Shown here: positions 36,595 to 46,300 of the stretch, piece by piece | How positions within the stretch are numbered: position 1 is the stretch's first letter | Layout: the number at the start of each line of letters is the position of its first letter | From: Caballeronia calidae | GTDB taxonomy: Bacteria; Pseudomonadota; Gammaproteobacteria; Burkholderiales; Burkholderiaceae | Direction: 5' to 3' | Assembly (NCBI RefSeq): GCF_900044055.2 | Contig: NZ_FCOX02000003.1 | Coordinates: 272,576 to 336,575 of the forward strand | Length of the DNA: 64,000 nucleotides | Made by a program: the position numbers and the translations under genes | The notes under the pieces: model-generated | Database searches by the model: none | Seen by the model: the letters and a program-made list of their open reading frames with translations, nothing else | Told to the model about the DNA's origin: nothing

Positions 36595-37398
36595 TCACTC
36601 GAAGGGCTGTGGTCCGCCGCCTTGCTCGACGCTCATGCAGTGCGTGACGAGGCCGAGACCGGCGCGCCACAGATGCAGCCCGAATCCGGGCGGCTCCATC
36701 ACGAAGGCTTCCGGGCCGTCGGGTTTCAGTTGCAGCGCGACCTGATGCGCGGTCGACGGCGCGCACCACACGATCGTGCCGCCGAACCGTGCGCTGATCG
36801 CGCGATGCACGTGACCGCACACGATCCGCTCGACGTTCGGATGACGCCGCACGAGGGCGTCGAGCGCGCGGCTGTCGTCGGGGGCGAGGCGGATGTCGTC
36901 CATGAAGCCGATGCCGCACGCGAAGGGCGGATGATGCATGCCGATCAGCACGGGCCGCTCGCGGCACGCGTCGAGCTGCGCTTCGAGCCACGCAAGGCGC
37001 GTCGCGCACAGGCGGCCCGCGCCCGAGCCGGGGTCGAGCGTGTCGAGCGCGATCACGCGCAGCTCGCCGACATCGAATGCGTAGTGCACGAAGCCGTCGT
37101 CGCTCGCGAGCTCGGGGCGGTCGCCGAACACCGCGCGCAGGGCGGCGCGGTCGTCGTGATTGCCGACGAGCAGGCGCCACGGCATCGCGAGCCGGTCGAG
37201 CAGCGTGCGCAGATGCCGGTATTCGTCGATGCCGCCCGCATCGACGAGATCGCCCGTGATGAGCGCGGCGTCGGGGCGCGGGTCGAGCGCATTGAGCGCA
37301 TCGATGGCGCGGGCGAGGAAGGCGGCCGTATCGACGCGGCCGTAGGCGAGCGTGCCCGGCGGCGTGATGTGCAAATCGCTGATCTGGGCGAGCAGCAT
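36595..37398 (-). CDS. Metallophosphoesterase, CpdA-like cyclic-nucleotide phosphodiesterase
   Basis: A 267-residue calcineurin-type phosphoesterase with the full motif set: AQISDLHI (Asp8, His10), GDLVDAG, GNHDD, MHHPP and GHVHRA. The length and order match CpdA (E. coli 275 aa), which hydrolyses 3',5'-cAMP and needs two metal ions. Members of this class also act on other phosphodiesters, so the cAMP assignment is likely but not certain. The C-terminal extension (GFGLHLWRAGLGLVTHCMSV) is typical of proteobacterial homologues. Confidence 0.82.
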   Translation of the reverse strand: MLLAQISDLHITPPGTLAYGRVDTAAFLARAIDALNALDPRPDAALITGDLVDAGGIDEYRHLRTLLDRLAMPWRLLVGNHDDRAALRAVFGDRPELASDDGFVHYAFDVGELRVIALDTLDPGSGAGRLCATRLAWLEAQLDACRERPVLIGMHHPPFACGIGFMDDIRLAPDDSRALDALVRRHPNVERIVCGHVHRAISARFGGTIVWCAPSTAHQVALQLKPDGPEAFVMEPPGFGLHLWRAGLGLVTHCMSVEQGGGPQPFE

Positions 37399-37434
37399 GC
37401 GCGTATCTCTCCTCGTCGCGGGCGGATTGCCGGC

Positions 37435-37788
37435 TTAATCGTCGGATGCGGCGACCGGCGGCTTCGGCGCGAGCTTCGCGGGCACGAGCCACTGGAAGCC
37501 GGTCATCGATGTCTCGCTGAACGTGCATTCCGCGGCCGCGGCCACCGACACCGGTTTGGTGGCCGGCGGCTTCGGCGGATTCTGGATCGTGCCGTGCACG
37601 ACGACCCGCGAACCATGATAACTCGCGCCGGAACCGGTGATTTTGAGGGGCGCGCTCGCGGCGTCGGGATAATCGGCGCGCGCCTTCTCCTTGCAGGCCT
37701 CGACGTTCTTGTAATACGACGTGCAGCCGGCGAGGAACGCGAGCGGAATCGGGAGCAGGGCGAGCAGGTGGCGGGAGCGAAGATTCAT
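37435..37788 (-). CDS. Small lipoprotein, unknown function
   Basis: A 117-residue protein with lipobox FLAGC (Cys22). It continues with YYKNVEACKEKARADYP, a beta-like middle (LKITGSGASYHGSRVVVHGT), and a Pro/Ala/Lys-rich tail. Two further cysteines (in VEACKEK and AECTFSE) could pair. ATG 37788 is chosen because it starts the signal peptide. It is on the same strand as the phosphoesterase, 36 bp upstream of it. Family not recognised. Confidence 0.65.
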   Translation of the reverse strand: MNLRSRHLLALLPIPLAFLAGCTSYYKNVEACKEKARADYPDAASAPLKITGSGASYHGSRVVVHGTIQNPPKPPATKPVSVAAAAECTFSETSMTGFQWLVPAKLAPKPPVAASDD

Positions 37789-37999
37789 CGATGAAATCGG
37801 TCGATGCCCGATGCCGCGGGGGGGCGTCGGAGCGGGATGGATTCGGGGCGAAGCTTTATAACACGCGCGCGGCCGTGCATCACTGTAGTGCATTGCGGCA
37901 AGGCGCGCGCGGGGCGCGGATGCTTGTTTTATCGCGCACAGCGGTAGCACAATCGGCACTGTCACTCGACGAGCACGTTCCTCACCCATGGAGACCGCC

Positions 38000-38296
38000 A
38001 TGCAGAAGGACATTGAAGTAGGCGATTATCTGCTCGCCATGCAGGCCGTGGCGAGGCCGCTCGAGACCGATGCCGACGCCGACGCCGACGCCGACGCGGC
38101 CCCGTCCGAGGGCTACGCGATCCGCGTGCGCGTGACGCGGCTCGACCGGAAGCCGGTGCACAGTTCGACGCTCGCCGACGATTCCGGCGAGATGCTGGGC
38201 GACCATGGCCCGTTCGAGACCGTCGCGGAGGCCATCGCGCACGGCGAGGCGTGGGGACGCCATTACGTCGCGCGCGTGCTGGGGCATTCGGTGTAG
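38000..38296 (+). CDS. Small protein with Asp-Ala repeat, unknown function
   Basis: A 98-residue soluble protein. GGAG is 6 nt before ATG 38000, which decides this start over an in-frame ATG at 37988 that overlaps the Shine-Dalgarno. Residues 24-33 are DADADADADA, encoded by a GACGCC tandem tract. The rest, with IRVRVTRLDRKPVHSSTLAD and GPFETVAEAIAHGEAWGRHY, looks like a compact conserved domain. No function known to me. Confidence 0.7.
   Translation: MQKDIEVGDYLLAMQAVARPLETDADADADADAAPSEGYAIRVRVTRLDRKPVHSSTLADDSGEMLGDHGPFETVAEAIAHGEAWGRHYVARVLGHSV
38069..38098 (+). repeat. GACGCC hexanucleotide tract inside a coding gene
   Basis: About four and a half copies of GACGCC encode alternating Asp-Ala. 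The unit is a multiple of three, so slippage would change length without shifting the frame. Confidence 0.8.
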
Positions 38297-38405
38297 CGGA
38301 GGCGTCCGCGAAAGAGGGGAGCGTTCCCCGCGACAGGCGGGTGCCGGGCGAAACGGCGCGTCGCTAGACTCTGGCTCATCGACCGGACCATCGCCGGAGG
38401 TTGCC

Positions 38406-38618
38406 ATGACGCCCGTCGCCCTTTACATCACGCCCCATTACATCGCTTCGGTGCGCAGAGGCAAGGCGCGCGACTGCTTCGGCGGGACGGTGCGCTTCGT
38501 CGGCGTGGACGCGCTGCCGTTCGATATCGAGCACGTGTGCCTGCTCGATCGCGATACGGCGATCGAGGCGCTCTTCGATGCGGTGCGGGATGCGGAGCGG
38601 TTGTTGAATGCGGTGTGA
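38406..38618 (+). CDS. Small conserved-looking protein, 70 aa
   Basis: GGAGG sits 6 nt before the ATG. The protein, beginning MTPVALYITPHYIASVRRG, has a predicted beta-alpha pattern with no membrane segment; the segment RDTAIEALFDAVRDAERLL forms a helix near its end. It follows the Asp-Ala-repeat gene on the same strand. Family not recognised. Confidence 0.6.
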   Translation: MTPVALYITPHYIASVRRGKARDCFGGTVRFVGVDALPFDIEHVCLLDRDTAIEALFDAVRDAERLLNAV

Positions 38619-38685
38619 GAACTGCGTTCAACGGCGTGATGGTGGATCGGAGTGCCACCGCGATTCGAACGGTGCAGTGATTGCC

Positions 38686-38770
38686 TGGTGCCGGGGACCG
38701 GACTCGAACCGGCAAGCCGTGAGGCGGCGGATTTTAAGTCCGCTATGTTTACCAATTTCATCACCCCGGC
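38686..38770 (-). tRNA. tRNA-Leu, anticodon UAA
   Basis: The 85-nt minus-strand sequence starts GCCGGGG and ends CCCCGGC-A-CCA with CCA encoded. The anticodon loop is CTTAAAA (anticodon UAA). A long variable arm (GCCTCACGGC) marks a class II tRNA. The T loop reads GGTTCGAGTCC. All stems pair. Confidence 0.97.
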
Positions 38771-38964
38771 AGGGCGGACGCGATTCTACCATTGCGCCGC
38801 ATCGCGCCAAAACCGCGCCCGCGCGTTCCGGCGTCGATGGCCGGGTCGTTCGACAAGCCTACGCACGTCTCGCATAATCGGCGACGGACCCTTCGGCCCC
38901 GCATGAAACGACGCGAGGCCGAAGGACTGGCGAAACCAGCACGGCGCGAGGACAGCGAAACGTG

Positions 38965-39417
38965 ATGCGCATCGGCGTCATCTCCGACACCCACAACCTC
39001 GTGCGCCCCGAGGCGCTCGACGCATTGCGCGGCTGCGCGCACATCATCCACGCGGGCGACATCTGCAAACGCGAGGTACTCGATACGCTCGCGCCACTCG
39101 CGCCGCTCACGGTCGTGCGCGGCAACAACGATATCGGCGATGACGTCGCGCGCTTGCCCGCGCATGCACGCATCGAGCTCGGCGGCGCGACGTTCCACGT
39201 CGTGCACGATATCGCCGATGTGCCGAAGCCGCTCGACGGCATCGACATCGTCGTGACCGGGCACTCGCACAAGCCGCTCATCGAGCGACGCGGCGAGGTG
39301 CTCTTCGTGAATCCGGGCAGCGCGGGCCCGCGTCGTTTCAGACTGCCGATCACGCTCGCGCTCATCGATATCGACGCAGGCGGGATCGACGCGCGCATCG
39401 TTGCCCTCGTCGAATGA
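38965..39417 (+). CDS. YfcE/MJ0936-type metallophosphodiesterase
   Basis: A 150-residue small calcineurin-like phosphoesterase. Metal ligands are in RIGVISDTHN (Asp, His), HAGDIC, GNNDIG and TGHSHKP. A conserved NPGSAGPRRF follows, typical of YfcE-like Mn2+ phosphodiesterases. The physiological substrate is unknown. The start is ATG 38965; a GTG directly before it is in frame. Its stop codon is embedded in the terminator of the convergent ProP-like gene. Confidence 0.87.
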   Translation: MRIGVISDTHNLVRPEALDALRGCAHIIHAGDICKREVLDTLAPLAPLTVVRGNNDIGDDVARLPAHARIELGGATFHVVHDIADVPKPLDGIDIVVTGHSHKPLIERRGEVLFVNPGSAGPRRFRLPITLALIDIDAGGIDARIVALVE

Positions 39418-39445
39418 AAAAAAAGGCCGGCGCGCAGCGCCGGCC
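39417..39445 (-). terminator. Intrinsic terminator of the ProP-like gene
   Basis: GGCCGGCGC and GCGCCGGCC pair around a GCA loop. The A run at 39417-39424 reads as a U tract on the minus strand. It starts at the last base of the convergent phosphodiesterase gene. Confidence 0.88.
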
Positions 39446-39470
39446 CTTCCATCCGATCAAACCTGAACGC

Positions 39471-40946
39471 TTACGCGCGCACCGTGCCTTCCGGGAACGC
39501 ATCGTCCATCTCGGCGGCCTGGCGATGGCCGCGCAGAATCGCATGCGCTTCCGATTTCGACGCCACGGCCGGCGGCGAGCCCTTCAGCGGCTTCTTCGCC
39601 GTCTCGTGCAGCGCGAGCACCGACACGATACCGATCAGCGACGCGCCCATCAGATAGTACGCGGGCATCATCAGGTTGCCGGTCTTGTCGACGAGCCACG
39701 CCGTCACGAGCGGCGTCGTGCCGCCGAACAGCGACACCGACACATTGAAGCCGATCGCGAGCGCGCCGTAGCGGATCTTCGTCGGGAAGAGCGCCGGCAG
39801 CGAGGACGGCATCACGCCCGTGAACGTCGACAGCAACGCGCCGAGAATCATCATGCCCGCAAAGATCGACGGGACCGTGCCCATGCGGATCAGCGAGAGC
39901 GACGGAATCGACAGCACCAGCAGGCCGATACAGCCCGCGAGCATCACCGGCTTGCGGCCGATCGCATCCGAAAGGCGTCCCGCGAGAAGCGTCAGCGGCA
40001 TCATCAGCACCATCACGATCAGCACGATGAAGAGGCCGTGCGTCTCGTTGAACTTGAGCGTCGCCGACAGATAGCTCGGCAGATACGACAGCGCCATGTA
40101 GTCGGTCACGTTGAAGATCAGCACGAGGCCCACGCACTGCAAGAGCGGCTTCCATTGCTGGAGGAGCGTCTCGCGGAACTGCTCCCTGGTCGTTTCGTGC
40201 GACACCGCTTCCGCCTTCTCGGCTTCGCGCTGGAACGCGGGCGTCTCTTCGAGCTTCATCCGGATATAGAGTCCGATGAGACCGAGCGGACCCGCGATCA
40301 TGAACGGAATGCGCCAGCCCCACGAAAGCAGCGCGCTTTCCGACATCACCGCCGTCATCACCGCGACCACGCCCGCGCCGAGCACATAGCCGACGAGCGT
40401 GCCGAATTCGAGGAAGCTCGACATGAAGCCGCGCTTCTTGTCCGGCGAGAACTCGGCGATGAAGGTCGCCGCGCCGCCGTATTCGCCGCCCGTCGAGAAG
40501 CCCTGCACGAGACGCGCGACGAGCAGCAGCACCGGCGCCATGACGCCGATCGTCTCGTAGCTCGGAATGATGCCGATACAGAACGTGCCGACGGCCATCA
40601 TGATCATCGTCATCGCGAGTACGCGCTTGCGGCCGATGCGGTCGCCGAGCGGGCCGAACACCATGCCGCCGATCGGGCGCACGAGGAACGCGGCCGCGAA
40701 CGTGCCGAAGGTCGCGAGCAACTGCGCGGCCGGGCTGCTCGACGGGAAGAACACCTTGCCGAGCGTCACGGCGATGTAGCTGTACACGCCGAAGTCGAAC
40801 CATTCCATCGCGTTACCGATGGCCATGGCGCCGACGGCGCGCTTCAGCAGGGATTGATCGACGATGGTGATGTCGTCGAGGGTGAGATCGGACTTCTGAC
40901 TCGATGAATCGCGTGTGCGCCAAAGGCCCTCGTGAAGAGAAGACAT
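39471..40946 (-). CDS. proP: MHS-family MFS symporter, ProP-like (proline/glycine betaine)
   Basis: A 491-residue twelve-helix transporter. Metabolite:H+ symporter signatures are AMEWFDFGVYSY at helix 1, FGPLGDRIGRKRVLAMTM at loop 2-3, GFSTGGEYGGAATFIAEF in helix 5, and LAGRLSDAIGRKPVML at loop 8-9. This fits ProP, which imports proline and glycine betaine under osmotic stress. Other MHS members carry dicarboxylates or shikimate, so the substrate is probable rather than proven. The long, relatively A+T-rich upstream region is consistent with stress control. GGAG lies 11 nt before the ATG. Confidence 0.8.
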   Translation of the reverse strand: MSSLHEGLWRTRDSSSQKSDLTLDDITIVDQSLLKRAVGAMAIGNAMEWFDFGVYSYIAVTLGKVFFPSSSPAAQLLATFGTFAAAFLVRPIGGMVFGPLGDRIGRKRVLAMTMIMMAVGTFCIGIIPSYETIGVMAPVLLLVARLVQGFSTGGEYGGAATFIAEFSPDKKRGFMSSFLEFGTLVGYVLGAGVVAVMTAVMSESALLSWGWRIPFMIAGPLGLIGLYIRMKLEETPAFQREAEKAEAVSHETTREQFRETLLQQWKPLLQCVGLVLIFNVTDYMALSYLPSYLSATLKFNETHGLFIVLIVMVLMMPLTLLAGRLSDAIGRKPVMLAGCIGLLVLSIPSLSLIRMGTVPSIFAGMMILGALLSTFTGVMPSSLPALFPTKIRYGALAIGFNVSVSLFGGTTPLVTAWLVDKTGNLMMPAYYLMGASLIGIVSVLALHETAKKPLKGSPPAVASKSEAHAILRGHRQAAEMDDAFPEGTVRA

Positions 40947-41570
40947 AGTTCGAAAAACTCCGTATTCGATCCCGAGAACTCGCGAGAGCTTCGGGCGCGT
41001 CGTCGAAAAAAACGACGGCGCGTATTGCCGGGACAGTGCAGTTTCGCGACGGCGCCGCCTGTTCTCGGGACAGCGGAAAACGATCGCCAATGGCTCCGCT
41101 CGGCGTCTTGCAGGGAGCAGATGCCGAAAAATGAAAATCGAACGCGGTGCCGATGCTTCGCGGTGGGTCGCGAAATTGCACTCGGGGTGAAACAAACGAA
41201 TTTGACGTGCGGACGGCGAACCGAGCGGTGAACTCGAATTGCCGCGGGTGGGCCGCGACGTCGGCGAAAAAACTGCTTGAGACGAAAAAGGCCGGCGTTG
41301 TTGCTGGAAACCGACGCGCCTCTTTGTATAAAAACTGTCACTACCGCGCGATGATCCGAAGCGTGGCTCGGAAACATTGAGGCGTGAATGATGGTGAATT
41401 GCTGTTGATAACGAGCAAGATAATAACACGATGACAGACGATGTGCAAACCGCCCGATGCGAGGGCATTTGCCCGCGGCGCCCAAAGCCTTATCCCGCTT
41501 AGGATTGCGCCGAATCAGTCTTATTTGTCTGATGTACTAAACAGGACATTTTTGCCGGTTCGCGGGCAAT
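40947..41570. other. Long intergenic region upstream of the ProP-like gene
   Basis: More than 600 bp separate the start of the MHS symporter gene from the yggX terminator. The sequence becomes richer in A+T towards 41240-41560. Its short frames do not look like genes. I see no riboswitch or tRNA. It probably holds the symporter promoter and a long leader. Confidence 0.5.
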
Positions 41571-41599
41571 AAAAAACCGGCCGCGAGGGCCGGTTTTTT
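41571..41599 (-). terminator. Bidirectional-type intrinsic terminator after yggX
   Basis: AAAAAACCGGCC pairs with GGCCGGTTTTTT around a GCGAG loop, so it can work in both directions. It lies 22 bp after the yggX stop. Confidence 0.9.
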
Positions 41600-41621
41600 C
41601 AGCGCGCTTCGAACGCGGTTT

Positions 41622-41894
41622 TCAGCTTTGCGGCGGCACGTAGCCCGAAGCCGTATCGGCGCCTTCGCCGAAGAAGTATTTCTCGGTCTGCTTGATGAGG
41701 TACTGGCGGGCGCGCGGATCGGCCATGTTCAGGCGATTCTCGTTGATGAGCATCGTCTGCTGCTTGAGCCAGCCTTGCCAGGCTTCCTTCGAGATCGTTT
41801 CGTAGATGCGCTTGCCGAGCTCGCCCGGCAGCGGCGGAAAGTCCAGTCCTTCGGCTTCCTTGCCGAGCTTCGCGCATTGAACCATTCGGGCCAT
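41622..41894 (-). CDS. yggX: Oxidative-damage protection / Fe(2+)-trafficking protein YggX
   Basis: A 90-residue protein with the YggX pattern: [20 protein letters not shown] (conserved Cys7), [30 protein letters not shown] and [14 protein letters not shown]. In enteric bacteria YggX protects Fe-S enzymes against superoxide and may shuttle iron. GGAG lies 9-10 nt before the ATG. An upstream in-frame start is rejected because the conserved family start is MAR. Confidence 0.95.
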   Translation of the reverse strand: MARMVQCAKLGKEAEGLDFPPLPGELGKRIYETISKEAWQGWLKQQTMLINENRLNMADPRARQYLIKQTEKYFFGEGADTASGYVPPQS

Positions 41895-41952
41895 TGTGAG
41901 TTTCTCCTCTGTATCGGGGGAAAAGCGCGGTGTCGCGCTTTTCAAATCGTGT

Positions 41953-43335
41953 TCAAAGCTGTTTCATCAGGACGAGCGACTTGCGCTGCCAGTTGTAGAG
42001 GCGCCGGCGGTCCTCGGGGAGATCGTCGACCGTCACCTTCACGAAGCCGCGTTTCAGGAACCAGTGCTCGGTGCGCGTCGTCAGCACGAAGATGCGCGTG
42101 AGGCCGCGCGCGCGGGCACGCTGCTCGATGCGCTTCAGGAGCCGCTCGCCGTCGCCCGAGCCTTGCGCTTCCGGCGCGACCGTGAGGCACGCCATCTCGC
42201 CGATGCGCTCCTGCGTGTACGGATAGAGCGCGGCGCAGCCGAACAGCACGCCGTCGTGCTCGATGACCGAGAAATGGTCGATGTCGCGCTCGATCTGATG
42301 CCGCCCGCGCCGCACGAGCGTGCCATCCGTTTCCAGCGGCTCGATCAGCGTGAGAATGCCGCCGACGTCGTCGGGCGTGGCTTCGCGCAGGCTTTCGAGG
42401 TTCTCGTACGAGATCATCGTGCCGACGCCGTCGTGCAGGAAGAGTTCGAGCAGCACGCTGCCGTCGAGGCGGTACGGAATGATGTGGCCGCGCGCCACGC
42501 CGCCGCGGCACGCGCGCACCGTATGCTTCAGATAGAACGCCGTGTCGCCCTGCAGCTCGCCGCTTTCCTGCAGGCGGTACGCGTCGTCGAGCGACATTTC
42601 GCGGATCAGTCCGCCTTCCGTGTCGACCAGCCCGTCGATTTCGGTGACGAAAATGATCTTGTCGGCGCGCAGCGCGATGGCGGCGGCGGACGCGACATCT
42701 TCCATCGACAGATTGAACGCCTCGCCGGTCGGCGAGAAGCCGAGCGAGGACAGCAGCACGAGCTTGTTCGACGCGAGCGACTGGCGGATCGAATCGCCGT
42801 CGATCTTGCGCACGACGCCCGTGTGCTGGAAATCGACGCCATCCAGAATGCCGACCGGCCGCGCGGTCACGAAATTGCCCGACACGACGCTGATGTGCGC
42901 GTGCGCCATCGGCGTGTTCGGCAAGCCCTGGCTGATCGCGGCCTCGATGTCGAGGCGCACTTCGCCGGCGGCTTCCTTCGCGGATTCGAGCGCGCGGGCA
43001 TCGGTTATGCGCAGTCCGTGCGAGAACGACGATTCGACGCCGTGCAGACTCAGCTGCTCGTCGAGCTGCGGGCGCGAGCCGTGCACGAGCACGACGTGGA
43101 TGCCCATCGCGTGCAGCAGGCCGACGTCCTGCACGAGCGCGTTCAGGCGTCCTTCCTGCACCAGCTCGCCGCCGAACGCGACGACGAAGGTCTTGTTCCG
43201 GAACGCGTGGATATACGGCGCGACGGAGCGCATCCAGTCGACGAACTGGGCGAGGGGATTGGGCGCTTCGGGCTCTGTTTCAGCCGGCTGCGATGCCGCC
43301 TGTGTGCTCATCGTGAGGTCGGTTTGGGAATTCAT
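41953..43335 (-). CDS. argA: N-acetylglutamate synthase ArgA
   Basis: A 460-residue two-domain enzyme, the first step of arginine synthesis from glutamate and acetyl-CoA. An amino-acid-kinase-like domain (about residues 30-300) has [26 protein letters not shown] and [21 protein letters not shown] acetyltransferase domain follows with [18 protein letters not shown] (CoA-binding loop) and [13 protein letters not shown]. The kinase-like domain usually mediates arginine feedback. ATG 43335 and ATG 43311 are both possible starts. The promoter region is shared with hrpA in a 22-bp gap. Confidence 0.94.
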   Translation of the reverse strand: MNSQTDLTMSTQAASQPAETEPEAPNPLAQFVDWMRSVAPYIHAFRNKTFVVAFGGELVQEGRLNALVQDVGLLHAMGIHVVLVHGSRPQLDEQLSLHGVESSFSHGLRITDARALESAKEAAGEVRLDIEAAISQGLPNTPMAHAHISVVSGNFVTARPVGILDGVDFQHTGVVRKIDGDSIRQSLASNKLVLLSSLGFSPTGEAFNLSMEDVASAAAIALRADKIIFVTEIDGLVDTEGGLIREMSLDDAYRLQESGELQGDTAFYLKHTVRACRGGVARGHIIPYRLDGSVLLELFLHDGVGTMISYENLESLREATPDDVGGILTLIEPLETDGTLVRRGRHQIERDIDHFSVIEHDGVLFGCAALYPYTQERIGEMACLTVAPEAQGSGDGERLLKRIEQRARARGLTRIFVLTTRTEHWFLKRGFVKVTVDDLPEDRRRLYNWQRKSLVLMKQL

Positions 43336-43341
43336 CCCGGG

Positions 43342-43349
43342 ATTATAAT
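43342..43349. promoter_or_regulatory. Self-complementary -10 element between argA and hrpA
   Basis: The 8-mer ATTATAAT is its own reverse complement, so TATAAT can be read on both strands. It lies in the 22-bp gap between the divergent starts (43335 and 43358). The distance from the -10 to each start codon is only 6-8 nt, so transcripts would be almost leaderless; neither gene shows a Shine-Dalgarno. The -35 elements would fall inside the opposite coding sequences and look weak. Transcription start sites are inferred. Confidence 0.5.
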
Positions 43350-43357
43350 GCGACGCT

Positions 43358-46300
43358 ATGCCGAATGTTTCCCGACCCGCACGCCCTAACCAGCCGGGCA
43401 AGCCGCAACCCGCCGACAAACCCCTCGATACTCAGGAGCAGTTGCGACAACTGCGCGAAAATCTGCTGCGCGAAGCGCGGGAGGGAACGGGCGCGTCCGG
43501 CGATTCCGGCGCGTTGAGCAAGAAGGAACTCGCCGCGCGGCGGTTCGCGGGAGCGGCGCAGCAGACGGGCGATACGGCGGGCAAGCAGGGCGCGTCGACA
43601 TCGACGGCGCGGCAGGCGCAATCGGCGCAATCGGCGCAATCCGTGCAGAAACCGCGCGACCCCGCGCAGGCGAAACCGGTGGCGTCGAAGACGGCTTCCG
43701 CTCCGGTGCGCGAGCCGCGCGCCGAAGCCGGGCGATCCGTGCCTGCAAATGCGAAACGCGACGATGCGCGGCGCGAGCAAATCGAACGTCCGCAGCGAAA
43801 CGCGCAGGCGAAACCGGCCGAAGCGCGCAACGATGAAGCGCAGCGCGCGGAACGTCGCAACGAGCGGCCTGCGCCTGAAGCGCGTCAAAAACAGCCGCGC
43901 GAGCAGCACAAGCCTGAAGCGCGACACGCGGAACGTCAGAAAGAGCGGCCTGCGCCCGAAGCGCGTCAACACGCGCCACGCGAGCAGCACAGATCCGAAG
44001 CGCGACAAGCGGAGCGTCGAAACGAGCGTCTTGCGCCTGAAGCGCGTCAAAGCCAGCCGGGCGAGCAGCACAAGCCTGAAGCGCAAAGCACGGAACGTCG
44101 AAACGAGCGCCCAGCGCCTGAAGCGCGTGAGCAGCTGCCACGCGAGCAGCGCAGACCTGAAGCGCAGCAAGCGGAGCGTCGAAACGATCGGCCCGCGCCT
44201 GAAGCGCGTCAAAACCAGCCGCGCGAGCAGCACAAGCCCGAAGCGCAACACGCGGAACGTCGGAAAGATCGTCCTGCGCCTGAAGCGCATCAAACCCAGC
44301 CGCGCGAGCCACACAACGCCGAACCGCAACGCCCCGAACGTGCGCCGGAAGCACGCGCCCCTCGCGAGCAACGCCCGCCGCGTGCCCCTCGCGAACCACG
44401 CATCGTCACGCCGAACCCCGTTCCTCCGATCACGTTCCCCGAAGCGCTGCCCGTTTCCGGCCGTCGCGACGAAATCGCGCGCGCGATCGAAGCGAATCAG
44501 GTCGTGATCGTCAGCGGCGAAACCGGCTCGGGCAAGACCACGCAGCTCCCGAAAATCTGCCTCGCGCTCGGACGCGGTCTCGGCGCGGGCGGCAGCGGGC
44601 TGATCGGCCACACGCAGCCGCGCCGCATCGCCGCTTCGGCGACCGGACGGCGCATCGCGGAGGAGCTCGGCACGCCGTTCGGCGAAGTCGTCGGTTACAA
44701 GGTGCGCTTCACGGACAACCTCGCGCCGGGCGCGTCCGTCAAGCTGATGACGGACGGCATTCTGCTCGCGGAAACGCAGACCGATCCGCTGCTCAAAGCC
44801 TACGACACGATCATCATCGACGAGGCGCACGAGCGCAGCCTCAACATCGACTTTCTGCTCGGCTATCTGAAGGAAATCCTGCCGAAGCGCCCGGACCTGA
44901 AGCTGATCGTCACGTCGGCGACGATCGACGCCGAGCGTTTCGCGCGCCATTTCGGCAGCGACGAGAAGCCCGCGCCGGTGATCGAGGTGAGCGGGCGTCT
45001 GTATCCGGTCGAGGTGCGCTATCGCCCGATCGAGGAAGAGAGCGAGGCGATAAAGAACGCGCAGGGCACGGCGACCCGGCGCAACGACCGCAAGACCGAC
45101 CGCGATCTGATGGAAGCCATCGTCGATGCCGTCGATGAGCTGTGCCGCGTCGGCCCCGGCGACGTGCTCGTGTTTCTGCCCGGCGAGCGCGAAATCCGCG
45201 ACGCCGCCGAAGCGCTCAGAAAACACCATCCGCCGCACACGGAAATCCTGCCGCTCTTCGCGCGCCTCTCCGCGCAGGAGCAGGAGCGCGTGTTCCGGCC
45301 GTCGAACGCGCGGCGCATCGTGCTCGCGACCAACGTCGCGGAGACGTCGCTGACGGTGCCGGGCATCCGTTACGTGGTCGATACCGGCATGGCGCGCGTG
45401 AAGCGCTATTCGTATCGCAACAAGGTCGAGCAATTGCAGATCGAGGCGGTGTCGCAGGCGGCGGCGAATCAGCGCGCGGGCCGCTGCGGGCGTGTCGCGG
45501 ACGGCGTGTGCATCCGTCTCTACGACGAAACGGAGTTTCAGGCGCGGCCGCGCTTCACCGATCCGGAAATCCTGCGCTCGTCGCTCGCGGCGGTCATTCT
45601 GCGGATGAAGTCGCTGCATCTGACGGCGATCGAAACCTTTCCGTTCATCGAACCGCCGCCGGGCCGCGCGATCGCGGACGGCTATCAACTGCTGAACGAA
45701 CTCGGCGCCGTCGATGACGACAACGCGCTCACGCCGCTCGGCCGCGAACTCGCGCGCCTGCCGCTCGATCCGCGCGTCGGCCGCATGATTCTCGCCGCGC
45801 GCGATCATCATGCGCTGAAGGAAGTGCTGGTCATCGCGTCGGCCCTCTCGGTGCAGGATCCGCGCGACCGGCCGATCGAGGCGCAGGAACAGGCGGATCA
45901 GGCGCATCGGCAGTTCGTCGACGAGCGTTCCGAATTCCTGCAATGGACGCGCATCTGGAAATGGTTCGAGGACGCCGTCGCGCACAAGAAATCGAACAAG
46001 CAGCTCGCCGACGCGTGCCGCGCGAATTTCCTGTCGCATCTGCGTCTGCGCGAATGGCGCGACGTGCATTCGCAATTGCTGACCGTCGTGCGCGAGCACG
46101 GCTGGCGTCTGAACGAATCGGACGCGACGTTCGAGCAGGTGCATCTGTCGCTGCTGACCGGCCTGCTCGGCAACGTCGGTTTGAAAGCCGATGACGAGCC
46201 GCATTATCTCGGCGCGCGTGGCATCAAGTTTCATCTGTGGCCGGGCTCCGCGCTGTTGAAGAAAGCGGGGCGCTGGGTGATGGCGGGCGAGCTCGTCGAA

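Noticed and set aside
43847..44332. CRISPR-like array
   Set aside because: The repeats are contiguous, in frame and protein-coding, with no unique spacers.
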